Assembly (NCBI RefSeq): GCF_024198235.1
Contig: NZ_JAKCFB010000003.1
Location: 310,001-374,000 of the forward strand
Reading direction: 5' to 3'
Length of the DNA: 64,000 nt
Source: Myxococcus dinghuensis
GTDB taxonomy: Bacteria > Myxococcota > Myxococcia > Myxococcales > Myxococcaceae
The notes beneath the pieces were generated by a model. That model was not told the origin of the DNA. It saw only the letters and a list, made by a program, of their open reading frames with translations, and did not search any database. Each line of letters opens with the position of its first letter. Within the stretch, counting starts at the first letter, position 1. Shown piece by piece: positions 1-9,251 of the stretch. The position numbers were made by a program, and so were the translations under genes.

Positions 1-31
1 TTGAGAAATGGGGGCGCATCCGGGTTATAGG
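1..31 (+). promoter_or_regulatory. Possible sigma-70-type promoter of the E1 operon
   Basis: A TTGAGA hexamer at 1-6 is followed after 19 bases by TATAGG at 26-31, just upstream of the E1 alpha gene. The -35 matches five of six consensus bases and the -10 four of six, with a spacing slightly longer than ideal. The window starts here, so any upstream elements are cut off. Confidence 0.3.
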
Positions 32-62
32 GGCGTCCCCTCCAGCCCGAGGAAGCCCGCGC

Positions 63-1070
63 GTGTCTCGACCCCGCCTCATCAAAGAATCGTCCGCGCC
101 GCTCCCACTCGACAGGGAGCTGCTGGTCCGCATCCACGACCTGATGGTCAAAACGCGCACCCTCGAGGAGCGCCTCATCCAGATGTACAAGCAGGGCCAC
201 GGCTACTTCTGGATCGGCGGTCCCGGCGAGGAGGCGTTCAACGTCCCGCTCGGCCTGCTGATGAAGAAGGGCCAGGGTCCGGAATACGACTATCTGCACG
301 CCCACTACCGCCAGTCCGGCACGCTGCTCGCCCTGGGTGAGGAGCCCATCGGCGCGCTGCGGCAGATGAAGAACACCGCGACGGACCCCTACTCCGGCGG
401 CCGCAACTTCGCGGGCCACTTCTCGCTGCGCAAGTACAACGTGGCGCCGGTGAGCTCGCCCATCGAGGTGCAGTACGCCATCGCGCCGGGCACGGCCATG
501 GTGCAGAAGCGCGTGGGCGGCGACGGCATCACCATCGTCACCGGCGGCGACGCGGGCACGGCCGAGGGCGACTTCGCCTCGTGCCTGGTGTGGTCGAGCC
601 GCCCCGCCAACCCGCTGCCCATCCTCATCATCGTCACCAACAACAAGTGGGGCATCTCCACGGCGGGTGACGGCCAGCACGGCGAGACGCGCGTGAGCGA
701 CCGCGGCAAGGCCTTCAACATCCAGTCGAAGACCATCGACGGCAACGACCCGGTGGTGGCGTACCAGGAGCTGAAGGAGGCCATGGAGTACGTGCGCAAG
801 GAGCGCAAGCCCTTCCTCCTGGAGGCCATGGTGTCGCGCCTGTACGGCCACTCCTCCGCGTCCGGCGCGAACTACGTGTCGGAAGAGGTGGACTGCCTGA
901 AGAACTTCGAGGCGCGGCTGGAGCAGGAGGGCGTCCTGACGCGGCAGCAGATGGACGACCTGCGCAACCGCTACACGGAGGAGATGGCCGCCGCCGCCCG
1001 CACCGCGCGCGACGAGCCGTTGCCCGACCCGGAAAGCATCTGGAAGCACATCTTCGCGGAGGACAAGTAA
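63..1070 (+). CDS. 2-oxoacid dehydrogenase E1 component, alpha subunit
   Basis: 335 aa, thiamine-diphosphate-dependent E1 alpha that decarboxylates a 2-oxoacid within a dehydrogenase complex. The ThDP/Mg motif is visible as GGDAGTAEGDF near residues 158-168, followed about 25 residues later by NNKWGIS. The GTG start is supported by GAGGAAG at 49-55. The next gene, E1 beta, begins 3 bp after the stop, so the two are one operon; no E2 or E3 gene is nearby. In Myxococcus xanthus an isolated E1 alpha/beta pair of this kind is the esg locus (branched-chain ketoacid dehydrogenase), needed for branched-chain fatty acids and E-signalling. I infer the same substrate here but cannot exclude pyruvate. 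Confidence 0.9.
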   Translation: MSRPRLIKESSAPLPLDRELLVRIHDLMVKTRTLEERLIQMYKQGHGYFWIGGPGEEAFNVPLGLLMKKGQGPEYDYLHAHYRQSGTLLALGEEPIGALRQMKNTATDPYSGGRNFAGHFSLRKYNVAPVSSPIEVQYAIAPGTAMVQKRVGGDGITIVTGGDAGTAEGDFASCLVWSSRPANPLPILIIVTNNKWGISTAGDGQHGETRVSDRGKAFNIQSKTIDGNDPVVAYQELKEAMEYVRKERKPFLLEAMVSRLYGHSSASGANYVSEEVDCLKNFEARLEQEGVLTRQQMDDLRNRYTEEMAAAARTARDEPLPDPESIWKHIFAEDK

Positions 1071-1073
1071 CCC

Positions 1074-2129
1074 ATGGCCAACATGGCACAGGCCATTCGC
1101 ATGGCCCTCCACTACGCCGAGGAGAACCTCGGTGTGACGGACATCTTCGGCGAGGACGTGGGCGCGCCGCTGGGCGGCGTCTTCACCTGCACGCAGGGCC
1201 TGAAGACGACGTGGAACTCGCCGCTCGACGAGCGCGGCATCATCGGCGCGGCCATGGGCATCGCCATGGGTGGCGGGCGTCCGGTCGCGGAGATCCAGTT
1301 CTGCGACTACGTCTACAACACCATCGACCTGCTCAAGCTGGCGGGCAACACCTGCTGGTCGAGCAACGGCGACTGGAACCTGCCCATGGTGGTGCGCACG
1401 CCGGTGGGCAGCGGCATCCGCGGGTCCATCTACCACTCGCACTCGTTCGACGCGACGATGACGCACATCCCCGGCTGGAAGGTGGTCATGCCCTCCACGC
1501 CGCTGGACGCGTACGGCCTGCTCATCTCCGCCTGCAAGGAGCAGAACCCGGTGATGTTCCTGGAGCCCAAGGCGCTGCTGCGCGTGAAGGGCGAGGAGCG
1601 CATCCCGGGTGAGCCGGACGACGACCGCGCGCTGTCGAAGCTCATCGACGCGCCGCTGGGCGACCGCTCCCAGTGGGTGCCGCAGTGGCCCCAGCTGGAG
1701 GCGTACGCGGTGCCCATCGGCAAGGGCAAGCTCGTGCGCGAGGGCACCCAGGTGACGGTGGTCAGCTACGGCCGCACCCTGCCCCTGTGCGCGCGCGCCG
1801 CCGCCACGCTCGCCGACGAGGGCCTCAGCGTGGAGGTCATCGACCTGCGCTCGCTGTGGCCGTACGACTGGGAGATGATCAAGGCCTCCGTCCAGAAGAC
1901 GGGCCGCGTGCTCTTCGTCAACGAGGACACGGAGGTCACCAACTTCGGTGAGCACCTGATGCGGCGCACGGTGGAGGAGCTGTTCTACTCCCTGCTCGCC
2001 GCGCCGAAGCTCCTCGCCGGCAAGTTCCTCCCCGGCATCGGCCTGGCCGACACGCTGGAGATGGCCTCCGTGCCCCAGCAGAACGACATCACCACGGCGC
2101 TGCGGACGCTCGCCCACGAGCAGCCGTAA
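1074..2129 (+). CDS. 2-oxoacid dehydrogenase E1 component, beta subunit
   Basis: 351 aa, the partner of the upstream E1 alpha. The N-terminal half is a transketolase-type pyrimidine-binding domain (FGEDVG near residue 25, then the GAAMGIAMGG segment), and the C-terminal half is the transketolase C domain (VVSYGRTL, VIDLRSLWPYD, and VNEDTEVTNFGEHL). It forms the alpha2beta2 heterotetramer that feeds acyl groups to the lipoyl E2. Only 3 bp separate it from E1 alpha, which implies translational coupling. The gene is followed by a long palindrome and a hairpin that probably end the transcript. Confidence 0.9.
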   Translation: MANMAQAIRMALHYAEENLGVTDIFGEDVGAPLGGVFTCTQGLKTTWNSPLDERGIIGAAMGIAMGGGRPVAEIQFCDYVYNTIDLLKLAGNTCWSSNGDWNLPMVVRTPVGSGIRGSIYHSHSFDATMTHIPGWKVVMPSTPLDAYGLLISACKEQNPVMFLEPKALLRVKGEERIPGEPDDDRALSKLIDAPLGDRSQWVPQWPQLEAYAVPIGKGKLVREGTQVTVVSYGRTLPLCARAAATLADEGLSVEVIDLRSLWPYDWEMIKASVQKTGRVLFVNEDTEVTNFGEHLMRRTVEELFYSLLAAPKLLAGKFLPGIGLADTLEMASVPQQNDITTALRTLAHEQP

Positions 2130-2149
2130 GGGCCACACCCACAAACACC

Positions 2150-2169
2150 CCGTGGGCCCGGGCCCACGG
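2150..2169. other. Perfect 20-bp palindrome after the E1 operon
   Basis: CCGTGGGCCC is followed immediately by its exact reverse complement. It lies 20 bp after the E1 beta stop and just before the terminator hairpin. It may extend that terminator or be a protein-binding or nuclease-protecting element. Confidence 0.5.
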
Positions 2170-2177
2170 AAGCACCG

Positions 2178-2214
2178 GGGCCGTCGTTCCTCTTTGGAGG
2201 AGCGGCGGCCCTTT
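2178..2214 (+). terminator. Terminator-like hairpin after the E1 operon
   Basis: Arms at 2178-2192 and 2197-2211 pair over 15 positions, 13 of them Watson-Crick and two G-U, around a TTTG loop, followed by CTTT. This is a plausible intrinsic terminator with a short T tract, between the E1 beta stop and the GNAT gene. Confidence 0.55.
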
Positions 2215-2233
2215 CGTTAGACTCCCAACTGCC

Positions 2234-2728
2234 TTGTCACAGCCAATCGTCCGCACCGTCACCCCCGTTGGAGCCGAAGCCCCCGCCTTCCGCATTCGCC
2301 GTGCGCGACGCGGCGACGCCGAGGCCATGGCGTCACTGCTGCGCGAGCTGGGCTATCCGCAGGGCACCGACCAGCAGACGGTGCACTGGGTGGTGAGTCA
2401 TCCGGAGATTGAGATCTTCGTCGCGGGCGACCCGCAGGACCGGCCCGTGGGCATGGTGTCCTTCTCCCACCGGCCGCAACTGCGGCTGCGCGGCCGGGTG
2501 GCCACCATCGACGAGCTGGTGGTGACGGAGTCCTGGCGCCGGCGGGGCGTGGGCCGCGCGCTCATCAAGCAGATCCTGGAGCGGTGCAAGGTGCTCAGCG
2601 CCCGCCAGCTCCAGCTCGTCTCGCCCATGACGACCACCCCGGAGGCGCGCGAGTTCTACACCGCGTGCGGCTTCTCGGAGATCGACGCGGGCGTGTTCCG
2701 CCACGTGGAGACGGAAGGGCGCCGCTAG
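2234..2728 (+). CDS. GNAT family N-acetyltransferase
   Basis: 164 aa from a TTG start; an ATG at 2328 is an alternative but would remove the first strand of the fold. It has a single GNAT domain: FRIRRARRGDAEAM at the N terminus, the DELVV strand, the acetyl-CoA pyrophosphate-binding loop RRRGVGRAL near residue 100, and the C-terminal REFYTACGF motif. The substrate cannot be told from sequence. It stands alone after the E1 operon terminator and converges on the PilZ gene. Confidence 0.85.
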   Translation: MSQPIVRTVTPVGAEAPAFRIRRARRGDAEAMASLLRELGYPQGTDQQTVHWVVSHPEIEIFVAGDPQDRPVGMVSFSHRPQLRLRGRVATIDELVVTESWRRRGVGRALIKQILERCKVLSARQLQLVSPMTTTPEAREFYTACGFSEIDAGVFRHVETEGRR

Positions 2729-2734
2729 AGGCCC

Positions 2735-2750
2735 CCACCCTCCCGGGTGG
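2735..2750. terminator. Short hairpin between convergent GNAT and PilZ genes
   Basis: CCACCC and GGGTGG arms around a TCCC loop lie in the 31-bp gap between two converging genes. There is no T tract, so it is only a weak bidirectional terminator candidate. Confidence 0.35.
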
Positions 2751-2759
2751 CGGCGCCGC

Positions 2760-3128
2760 TCAGCGCTTGAAGCGCTCGACCACGCGCTGCAGGCGCGTGC
2801 GGTCCTCGTCGCTCACGTCCGTGAAGCGCACGCCGATGGCCTCCTGCTCGTCGCGCACCCACGCGACGATGCCCGTGAGGTGGAACTCCTCGCCGGCGAT
2901 GTCCATGGACAGGCTCACCTTGGAGCCCACGTCGTAGGCCTTGCGCGTGCGCAGGCACAGGCCGCCGGCCGATACGTTGATGGAGAACACGCGCAGCGCT
3001 CGCGCGGCGTCCTCCTGCTGCGTGAAGCGCACCGCGAACCGGGCGGTGACGCGCTCATCGGCCCGCCGGTTCGCGTATGTGGCCGCGTCCGCTCCCGCCA
3101 TCTCTGCTTCCGCCGCCTTGCTAGTCAT
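2760..3128 (-). CDS. PilZ domain protein
   Basis: 122 aa, a single PilZ domain, the c-di-GMP receptor fold. The RxxxR element is RRADER near residue 24, and the second element is NVSAGGLCL (consensus D/NxSxGG), with the beta-barrel following through GVRFTDVS. Both c-di-GMP-contacting elements are present, so binding is likely. I chose the ATG at 3128; an in-frame GTG lies two codons upstream. Such single-domain PilZ proteins usually tune motility, polysaccharide or development by contacting another protein; the partner is not indicated by the neighbours. Confidence 0.85.
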   Translation of the reverse strand: MTSKAAEAEMAGADAATYANRRADERVTARFAVRFTQQEDAARALRVFSINVSAGGLCLRTRKAYDVGSKVSLSMDIAGEEFHLTGIVAWVRDEQEAIGVRFTDVSDEDRTRLQRVVERFKR

Positions 3129-3329
3129 GTGCACCCGCTACCCCCAGGTTCCCTGCTGGCGACCACGCCCGCCTCCCGTCGACGTCCAGGATTCTGACGC
3201 GCCAGGCCACCCCTCGGGCCCCGGTCATTCCAGCAAGTGTCCGCTGCTTTCCAGCCTCGATTCAAGTGGGGCCCGCCGAATGAGTGGCATCGGGTATGTG
3301 CCCACGCGGATTCGACGTGGGAGGAAGGG

Positions 3330-4184
3330 ATGCGCATGCGGCTCTGGGTGTGGCTCGGGTCCCTGGTGTTGTCACTCGCCCTGGCCGCTTGCGATGACAA
3401 TGACGACCACGAACCCTCGTCGTCCGGGGATTCCGGCATAGACGGCGGTGCCCGGGGAGACGGAGGTCTCCAGGATGGGGGCCTCGCCTGCGACGTGGCG
3501 CGGCAGGAGGGGTGCGGGGCCGGGGAGAGTTGTCATTTCGCGAACCTTCCGGGGGGCGGGACGGGGAGCCGGTGCTTCGCGGCGGAGTGCGACGTGGTGA
3601 AGCAGGACTGCGCGGCAGGCCTGCGCTGCACGTACGCGGGAGCCGGCGGCGTGACGTCGCGGCGGTGCGTGGCGGCGGGGACGGCGACGGAGGGCGCGCG
3701 CTGCACGCTGGCGCCGACGGACGCCGGGCTCGCGTTCGACACGTGCGAGGCGGGCCTGTTCTGCAAGGACGAGCGCCAGGACGACGGCGGCACGGCGTTC
3801 TCCTGCCGGCGGCTCTGCCACACCTCCACGCAGTGTGACGCCTCGGAGGCCTGCAACACCGTGCTGCGGCTGGCGGGGACGCCGGAGCTGCCGCTCCTGT
3901 GTGGAGAGCGTTCGCAGCCGTGCGACCCGTTCGCGCAGGCCTGCGCCGCGCCGTTGAGCTGCTACCCCTCCTCTTCCGGTCCGGTGTGCGCGGGCAGTGG
4001 CACCCGAGGTCCGGGCGAGTCCTGCGACTTCAGCAACCAGTGCGCGCCGGGCAGCGCGTGCGTGGCGGCGGGCGTGGGGCTCACGTGCCGTCCCTTGTGC
4101 AGACCTGGAGGGCCGCCCGCCTGCTCCTCGGGCACGTGCCGGCCGTTGAGCGGCAACGCGGGGGTGGGTGCGTGCCTACCGTGA
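3330..4184 (+). CDS. Cys-rich lipoprotein of unknown function
   Basis: 284 aa. The start at 3330 gives a clean lipoprotein signal (MRMRLWVWLGSLV, lipobox LAAC) preceded by GGAGGAAGG; an upstream in-frame ATG at 3237 would bury the signal. After an acidic Ser/Asp/Gly linker come many spaced cysteines in short units (for example GAGESCHF, AGLRCTYAG, EACNTVL, GSACVAAG), likely disulphide-bonded modules of a surface protein. This type of Cys-rich lipoprotein is common in myxobacteria. No enzymatic motif seen. Confidence 0.8.
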   Translation: MRMRLWVWLGSLVLSLALAACDDNDDHEPSSSGDSGIDGGARGDGGLQDGGLACDVARQEGCGAGESCHFANLPGGGTGSRCFAAECDVVKQDCAAGLRCTYAGAGGVTSRRCVAAGTATEGARCTLAPTDAGLAFDTCEAGLFCKDERQDDGGTAFSCRRLCHTSTQCDASEACNTVLRLAGTPELPLLCGERSQPCDPFAQACAAPLSCYPSSSGPVCAGSGTRGPGESCDFSNQCAPGSACVAAGVGLTCRPLCRPGGPPACSSGTCRPLSGNAGVGACLP

Positions 4185-4394
4185 AACGCGGTTCCCACTC
4201 CGGGCAACTTCGCCACCCGCGTCGGTAGCGCGGGGGTGATGCAAGCCCCGACGGTGCGCTCCGCGAGGAAAGGCGCGTGTCCGTCCCGCCGGAGACCGGG
4301 GGAGCGTGCGGCGAAGGCCTCGCGGGTTGCATGGCGCGAATGCCTGTCGCCGGGGGGAGGGGTGTACATCCTGCGTCGTCGGGAGGGAGCGACG

Positions 4395-5666
4395 ATGCGA
4401 ATGTGGCGAACGTGGCTCGGGACCCTGGCGTGCGTGGCGAGCGTGCAATGGGGGTGCTCCTCCAGCAACGCGGAGGCACCGACCTCGGAGGAACCTTCCG
4501 CGGAGACGAGTGAGCCCACGGAGGGCGTCGAACGTCCGGACGTCCCCGTCGACGTGGCGCCGGTGGTCGACGACAACGGACAGGAGAGCGAGACGCCGCC
4601 ACCCGCGCCACCGCCCCCTCCGGACACGTTCCAGCCCGGCTTCCACCAGGCCCTGCGCTGGTCGCACTCCGTGGGCGCCCTCACCACGTTCCGCATGCGC
4701 ATCCCGGTGGCGCGCGCGGGCAAGCGCGTCGAGGTGACGTTCCGCGCCGGGGACGGGAGCCTCGTGCTCCAGCGCGCGACGGTGGCGCGCGCGGCCCCGG
4801 ACGGCACGCTCCTGACGCCGCCCGTGGCGCTGACGTTCGGTGGCAAGCCGGGCTTCACGGCGACGCCCCGTCAACTGGTGCGCTCGGACCCGACGGACTT
4901 CCCGGTGTCCTTCCACGACGAGCTGGCCATCACCTTCGAGGTGCGAGGCGCGCTGGCCGCCAGCGCCATCAACGCCTTCCCCGGCGGACTGGTCCGCTCG
5001 GGCACCCACGCGCTGACGACGTCCGCGCTGGGCGGTGACGCCTTCGAGCGCTCGGTGGGCGTGGCCACGGTGGAGGTCGAGGGGCCCCCGTCCCGAGCCT
5101 TCATCGCCCTGGGGGACAGCATCACCGAGGGCTACATGGACCTGACGAACGACACGCGCAACGCGTGGCCGTCGCTGGTGGAGACGCAGTTGGGCATCCC
5201 CGTGGTGAACGCGGGCGTCAGCGGCCAGGGCTTCTACGACGCCCTGCGGCTGCTCGACGACGAGGTGCTGGCCGTCACCGGCGTCACCGACTGCATCGTC
5301 CTGCTGGGCACCAACGACCTGGGCGAGACGGGCGCGGAGGAGCAGATGGAGGCGCGCATGCTGGTGCTGGTGCAGCGGCTGGAGCCCTTCTGCCACGTCT
5401 GGGTGGGCACGCTGCTGCCGAAGGAGAAGACGAACTACGGCGCCTATGCGCTGGTGAAGACGCAGCGGCTCCAGTTCAACGCGTGGCTGCGCGCGGGCGG
5501 CACGGGCGCGGAGGTCATCGACACGGAGGCGGTGACGCGCAGGCCCGACGACGTGCACCGCTACCTCGACGGCTACGGCGCGGACGGCATCCACCCGAGC
5601 GCCGAGGGCCACAAGGCCATCGCCGCCGAGGTGGCGCGGGTGCTGCGCGAGAAGGGCGTCCAGTAG
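4395..5666 (+). CDS. Exported SGNH/GDSL-type hydrolase
   Basis: 423 aa. The start at 4395 follows GGGAGGGAG and gives a signal peptide with a lipobox-like QWGC, so it is probably a lipoprotein. A Glu/Pro-rich linker and a beta-rich domain (about residues 75-230) precede the SGNH domain. Block I is LGDSITEGY with the catalytic Ser at residue 242, block II NAGVSGQGF, block III LLGTNDLGE, and block V DGIHPS with Asp397 and His400. The full catalytic set is present, so esterase or lipase activity is expected, perhaps de-acetylation of a glycan. The N-terminal domain may bind carbohydrate. Confidence 0.85.
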   Translation: MRMWRTWLGTLACVASVQWGCSSSNAEAPTSEEPSAETSEPTEGVERPDVPVDVAPVVDDNGQESETPPPAPPPPPDTFQPGFHQALRWSHSVGALTTFRMRIPVARAGKRVEVTFRAGDGSLVLQRATVARAAPDGTLLTPPVALTFGGKPGFTATPRQLVRSDPTDFPVSFHDELAITFEVRGALAASAINAFPGGLVRSGTHALTTSALGGDAFERSVGVATVEVEGPPSRAFIALGDSITEGYMDLTNDTRNAWPSLVETQLGIPVVNAGVSGQGFYDALRLLDDEVLAVTGVTDCIVLLGTNDLGETGAEEQMEARMLVLVQRLEPFCHVWVGTLLPKEKTNYGAYALVKTQRLQFNAWLRAGGTGAEVIDTEAVTRRPDDVHRYLDGYGADGIHPSAEGHKAIAAEVARVLREKGVQ

Positions 5667-5679
5667 GTCTGGCGCCCCA

Positions 5680-5704
5680 CCCCGGGCCTCATGCGGGCCC
5701 GGGG
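5680..5704. terminator. Hairpin between convergent genes
   Basis: CCCCGGGCC and GGCCCGGGG (9 bp, perfect) flank a 7-nt loop. The loop contains the stop codon of the minus-strand gene ending at 5689. It probably limits read-through in both directions. Confidence 0.45.
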
Positions 5705-6402
5705 CCGAGGACGTTGTGCAGCACGAGCAGGTCCGCCAGGGCGGGCGGGGCCAGGAGCCAGTCGTTCGCCAGGGGCACCCAGCGCACCGGCGCGTGGGCG
5801 CCCTCCAGCCGCGTGTTCACCTGGTGCAGCAGGGGCTCGAAGGTGGTGGCGGGGGCGTCCCAGTCCCCCGGGCCCGCGGGGACCTCGACGGGCTCCGGCT
5901 CCACCACGAACACGTCGCGCCCCTGGACGGGCTTCACGCCGAAGCCCGGCAGGTAGGGCTGCATGGCCGCCTCCAGCCGCTCCAGCAGCGAGGCGTCCTC
6001 GTAGGGGTGCGACAGCTCCCAGTCGAAGAAGGTGGGCAGTTGGGCCAACAGCTCCTGGCGCAGCGGGTCCTCGCGGCTGACGCGCCAGTGGTGCTCCGCC
6101 AGGTCATACGCCGTGGCGGGCACCTTCAGCTCCCACTGCTCCAGCTTCGCCAGCAGCTCGCCCATGCGCTCCACCAGCTCCGCCGGGGGCTCGGCGCGCG
6201 ACACCCAGCGCACCTCGGAGGCGGACACGCCCCGGCGCTCGGCCCTCACCCGGTCCCCGACACGGAGCTGGAAGGGAGGCTCCCCCGACTCCGGCTCCGG
6301 GTAGAGCGACGTGTTGACCAGCCCTCCCCCGGCGTCCGGCCGCAGCCTCGCGAAGCCGTGCTTCGGGTTGACCTCCTCCACGGTGAACGTGTCCTGGGGC
6401 AT
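5689..6402 (-). CDS. Hypothetical protein with possible N-terminal OB-like domain
   Basis: 237 aa, not recognised as a named family. The first 55 residues (FTVEEVNPKHGFARLR, then LRVGDRVRAERRGVS) look like a small beta-barrel of the cold-shock or OB type. The rest is helical and acidic with several Trp residues (VRWVS, FFDWELSHPYED, GDWDAP). No signal peptide or membrane segment, so probably cytoplasmic. It ends 31 bp downstream of the PEP carboxylase stop-side neighbour on the same strand, so it may be expressed independently upstream-to-downstream with it. Confidence 0.6.
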   Translation of the reverse strand: MPQDTFTVEEVNPKHGFARLRPDAGGGLVNTSLYPEPESGEPPFQLRVGDRVRAERRGVSASEVRWVSRAEPPAELVERMGELLAKLEQWELKVPATAYDLAEHHWRVSREDPLRQELLAQLPTFFDWELSHPYEDASLLERLEAAMQPYLPGFGVKPVQGRDVFVVEPEPVEVPAGPGDWDAPATTFEPLLHQVNTRLEGAHAPVRWVPLANDWLLAPPALADLLVLHNVLGPGPA

Positions 6403-6433
6403 CCCTTCCTCCTCGCAGTCCCGCGGGAAGACA

Positions 6434-9106
6434 CTAACCGGTGTTGCGCATGCCGGCCGCGATTCCGTTCAGGGAGAGCAGCAGTGGACGGTCGCAGTCG
6501 CCCACGCCCTCGCGCTTGCGGCGCAGCAGCTCCACCTGGAGGAAGGACATGGGGTCCACGTAGGGGTTGCGCAGGGAGATGGCGCGCTGGAGCTGGGGGT
6601 TGTGGTCCAGCAGCTTCGCCTCGCCGGTGAGCTTCTTGACCTGCTTGCGCGTGCGCCGGTGCTCCTTCTGGATGCGCCGCCACAGGGCGCGCGTGGCCGC
6701 CGGGGCCAGCGCGGCGTAACGCCCGGCGATGGCCATGTCCGACTTGGCCAGCACCATGGTGACGTTGTCGATGACGGCCTTGAAGAAGGGCCACATGCGG
6801 TACATGCGCTTGAGCAGCGCCGCCCCGCCCGGCGCCTTGGAAAAGGCCTCCAGCGCCGAGCCCACGCCGTACCAGCCGGGGAGGATGGCCCGGTTCTGCG
6901 TCCAGGAGAACACCCAGGGGATGGCGCGCAGCGTCTCCAGGCCCCCCGCCTTGCGCTTGCTGGGGCGCGAGCCGATGGGCAGCGCGGAGATCTCCTCCAC
7001 GGGCGTGGCGGCCGTGAACAGCGCCAGGAACTGCGGGTCGTCCCAGACGAGCGCGCGGTACGCCACGCGGCCCGTCTCCGCCAGGGTGTCGAAGGCGGCG
7101 CGGAAGGCGAGCTCGTCCTCCGCCGAGGGGCGCGGCTGCGCGTCCAGGTGGTGCTGGAGCACGCCGCCCAGGACGAGCTCCAGCGTGCGGCGCGCCAATT
7201 CGGGCCGCGCGTACTTGTGGTCCAGCGCCTCGCCCTGCTCCGTCGCCTTGTAGCCGCCCGCCACCGCGCCGGGCGGCAGCGCGAGGATGGCCTCCTGCGC
7301 GGGGCCACCGCCCCGGGCCACGGACTCGCCGCGCCCGTGGAACAGCCGCAGCGGCACGCCCGCCTCGCGCGACACCTCGGTGAGGGCCACCTGGGCGCGG
7401 TAGAGCGCCGCGCTCGCGGCGAGCAGGCCCACCTCCTTGCCGGAGTCGCTGTATCCGACCATCACCTCCTGCGCCCCGCGGGCATCCAGGTGGCGCCGGT
7501 ACTCGGGGTCCGCGAAGAGCGTGCGCAGCACCTGGGGCCCGCCGTCGAGCGCGCCCAGTTGCTCGAACAGGGGCACCACGTCCACGGTGGCGCAGCCCCG
7601 CCGGGCATCCCACAGGCCCGCATGCTTCACGCACCGGAAGGCCGCGAGCACGTCCTCCGCGGTGCTGGCCATGCTGAGGATGAGCGTGCGGCAGGCCGGC
7701 TCGCCCGCCTCCGCCTGCGCCTCCTTCAGCCGCGCCAGGACCTCCAGCAGCCGGCGCCCGCCCTCCGTCGGCGGGGGGCCGCCCGGCTCGAGCGACGCCG
7801 CGGCGCTCACCGCGTCCTCCGCCGGCACGCGAGCCTCCAGTTCGGCCAGCGACAGGCCCAGGGCACAGACGCGCTCGCGGATGCGCAGCACCTGCCGCAC
7901 GCCGGCACGCGCCGCCTTCGCCTCCTCGAGCGAGCGCACGAGCAGGTCCAGGTCCGCGAGCAGCGCCTCCGGCGTACGGTAGGCGCCCGCGGGCAGCGCG
8001 CCGGCCTCACCGGTGCGCTGGGCCAGCACGTGCCGCAGGGCCTGGTTCAGCCGCTCCTCCATGAAGCGCAACTTGCGGCGCCAGGGCTCGCCCTCGGTGC
8101 GAGGCCCCAGGCGTCGCTCCGCCTCGGGCAGCTCCGCCGCGTCGCGCTCCAGCGAGCGCAGCAGTTCCTCCGAGGGCCGGGCGTGGCGGTCCGACTGGGA
8201 GAGCATGCCGCCCAGCCGCTCCAGCTCGTGCACCAGCATGCGCAGCCCGCGGGCCCGGTGGGCGCGCAGCGTGTCCGCGAACACCTCCGGCGTCACCAGC
8301 GGGTTGCCGTCCATGTCGCCGCCCACCCACGAGTGGATGCGCACGGGCGTGTCCACCGCCCCCAGCGGCTCGCCATAGGCGCGCTCGAAGGCCCAGGCCA
8401 GCAGCTCCGGTAGCTCGGCCACCTCGCCCGCGAGCACCTCCTCCACGTACCAGAGGACGTTCTTCACCTCGTCGCCCACGGTGGGCCGCTCGCGCCGCAG
8501 CTCGTCCGTCTGCCAGAGGGTGGTGATCTCCTCGCGCAGCGACTCCAGGTTGTCGGCGCTCTCGCGGGGCGTCAGCTCGCAGCGGTCGCGCTCCTCGAGG
8601 AGGCCCGCCATCCGGTAGAGCTTCTCCAGCAGCGTGCGCCGCACCGCCTGCGTGGGGTGGGCGGTGAGCGTCAGCGTCACCCGCATCGCGCGGAGCGCCT
8701 CCCGCACGCGCAAGGCGGATATGCCCGCGTCCTTGAGCGCCAGCAGCGTGGCCTCCACCGAGCCACGCTGCGGCCCCGGTGAATCGACGCTGGCGTGGGC
8801 GCGCGCCCGCCGGATGCGGTGGTGCTGCTCGGCGAGGTTGACCAACTGGAAGTACACGGAGAAGGCGCGCAGCACCGGCTCCGTCTCGCCCAGGGGCAGC
8901 TTCTTGAGCAGCTCCGCCAGCTCGGCCGCCGACGCGCGGCGCCCCGCCAGGGGCCCCCGGCGCCGCTGGATGGCCAACCTCCGGACCTCCTCCTCCAGGT
9001 CGAACAGGGCCTGCCCCTCCTGTTCGACGAGCACCTCCCCCAGCAGACGGCCGAGCAGGCGGACATCACGACGCAGGGGTTGATCCACGGGACGCATGCG
9101 AGCCAT
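6434..9106 (-). CDS. ppc: Phosphoenolpyruvate carboxylase
   Basis: 890 aa, the usual length for the bacterial enzyme. It carboxylates PEP with bicarbonate to oxaloacetate, refilling the TCA cycle. Visible motifs include the catalytic LTAHPTQAVRR (His150), GDMDGNPLVTPE, VGYSDSGKEVG, FHGRGESVARGGGP, QNRAILPGWYGVG and the canonical C-terminal RNTG that enters the active site. I start at ATG 9106 rather than the longer in-frame extension; an ATG three codons later is also possible. It is divergent from the glycosyltransferase-like gene at 9252. Confidence 0.97.
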   Translation of the reverse strand: MARMRPVDQPLRRDVRLLGRLLGEVLVEQEGQALFDLEEEVRRLAIQRRRGPLAGRRASAAELAELLKKLPLGETEPVLRAFSVYFQLVNLAEQHHRIRRARAHASVDSPGPQRGSVEATLLALKDAGISALRVREALRAMRVTLTLTAHPTQAVRRTLLEKLYRMAGLLEERDRCELTPRESADNLESLREEITTLWQTDELRRERPTVGDEVKNVLWYVEEVLAGEVAELPELLAWAFERAYGEPLGAVDTPVRIHSWVGGDMDGNPLVTPEVFADTLRAHRARGLRMLVHELERLGGMLSQSDRHARPSEELLRSLERDAAELPEAERRLGPRTEGEPWRRKLRFMEERLNQALRHVLAQRTGEAGALPAGAYRTPEALLADLDLLVRSLEEAKAARAGVRQVLRIRERVCALGLSLAELEARVPAEDAVSAAASLEPGGPPPTEGGRRLLEVLARLKEAQAEAGEPACRTLILSMASTAEDVLAAFRCVKHAGLWDARRGCATVDVVPLFEQLGALDGGPQVLRTLFADPEYRRHLDARGAQEVMVGYSDSGKEVGLLAASAALYRAQVALTEVSREAGVPLRLFHGRGESVARGGGPAQEAILALPPGAVAGGYKATEQGEALDHKYARPELARRTLELVLGGVLQHHLDAQPRPSAEDELAFRAAFDTLAETGRVAYRALVWDDPQFLALFTAATPVEEISALPIGSRPSKRKAGGLETLRAIPWVFSWTQNRAILPGWYGVGSALEAFSKAPGGAALLKRMYRMWPFFKAVIDNVTMVLAKSDMAIAGRYAALAPAATRALWRRIQKEHRRTRKQVKKLTGEAKLLDHNPQLQRAISLRNPYVDPMSFLQVELLRRKREGVGDCDRPLLLSLNGIAAGMRNTG

Positions 9107-9251
9107 GGCGCGGGACGCTAACCGCTTCCGCCTGCCCGTGCCCGCCCGATGAGCGTGATTCGCCGCGCACTGGACGTGGGGCCCCGGGGGACGCACCGGG
9201 CGGGCAGGCCATCACACCCCGGGCGTGAGACATCCGCTATGGTTCGCGGCC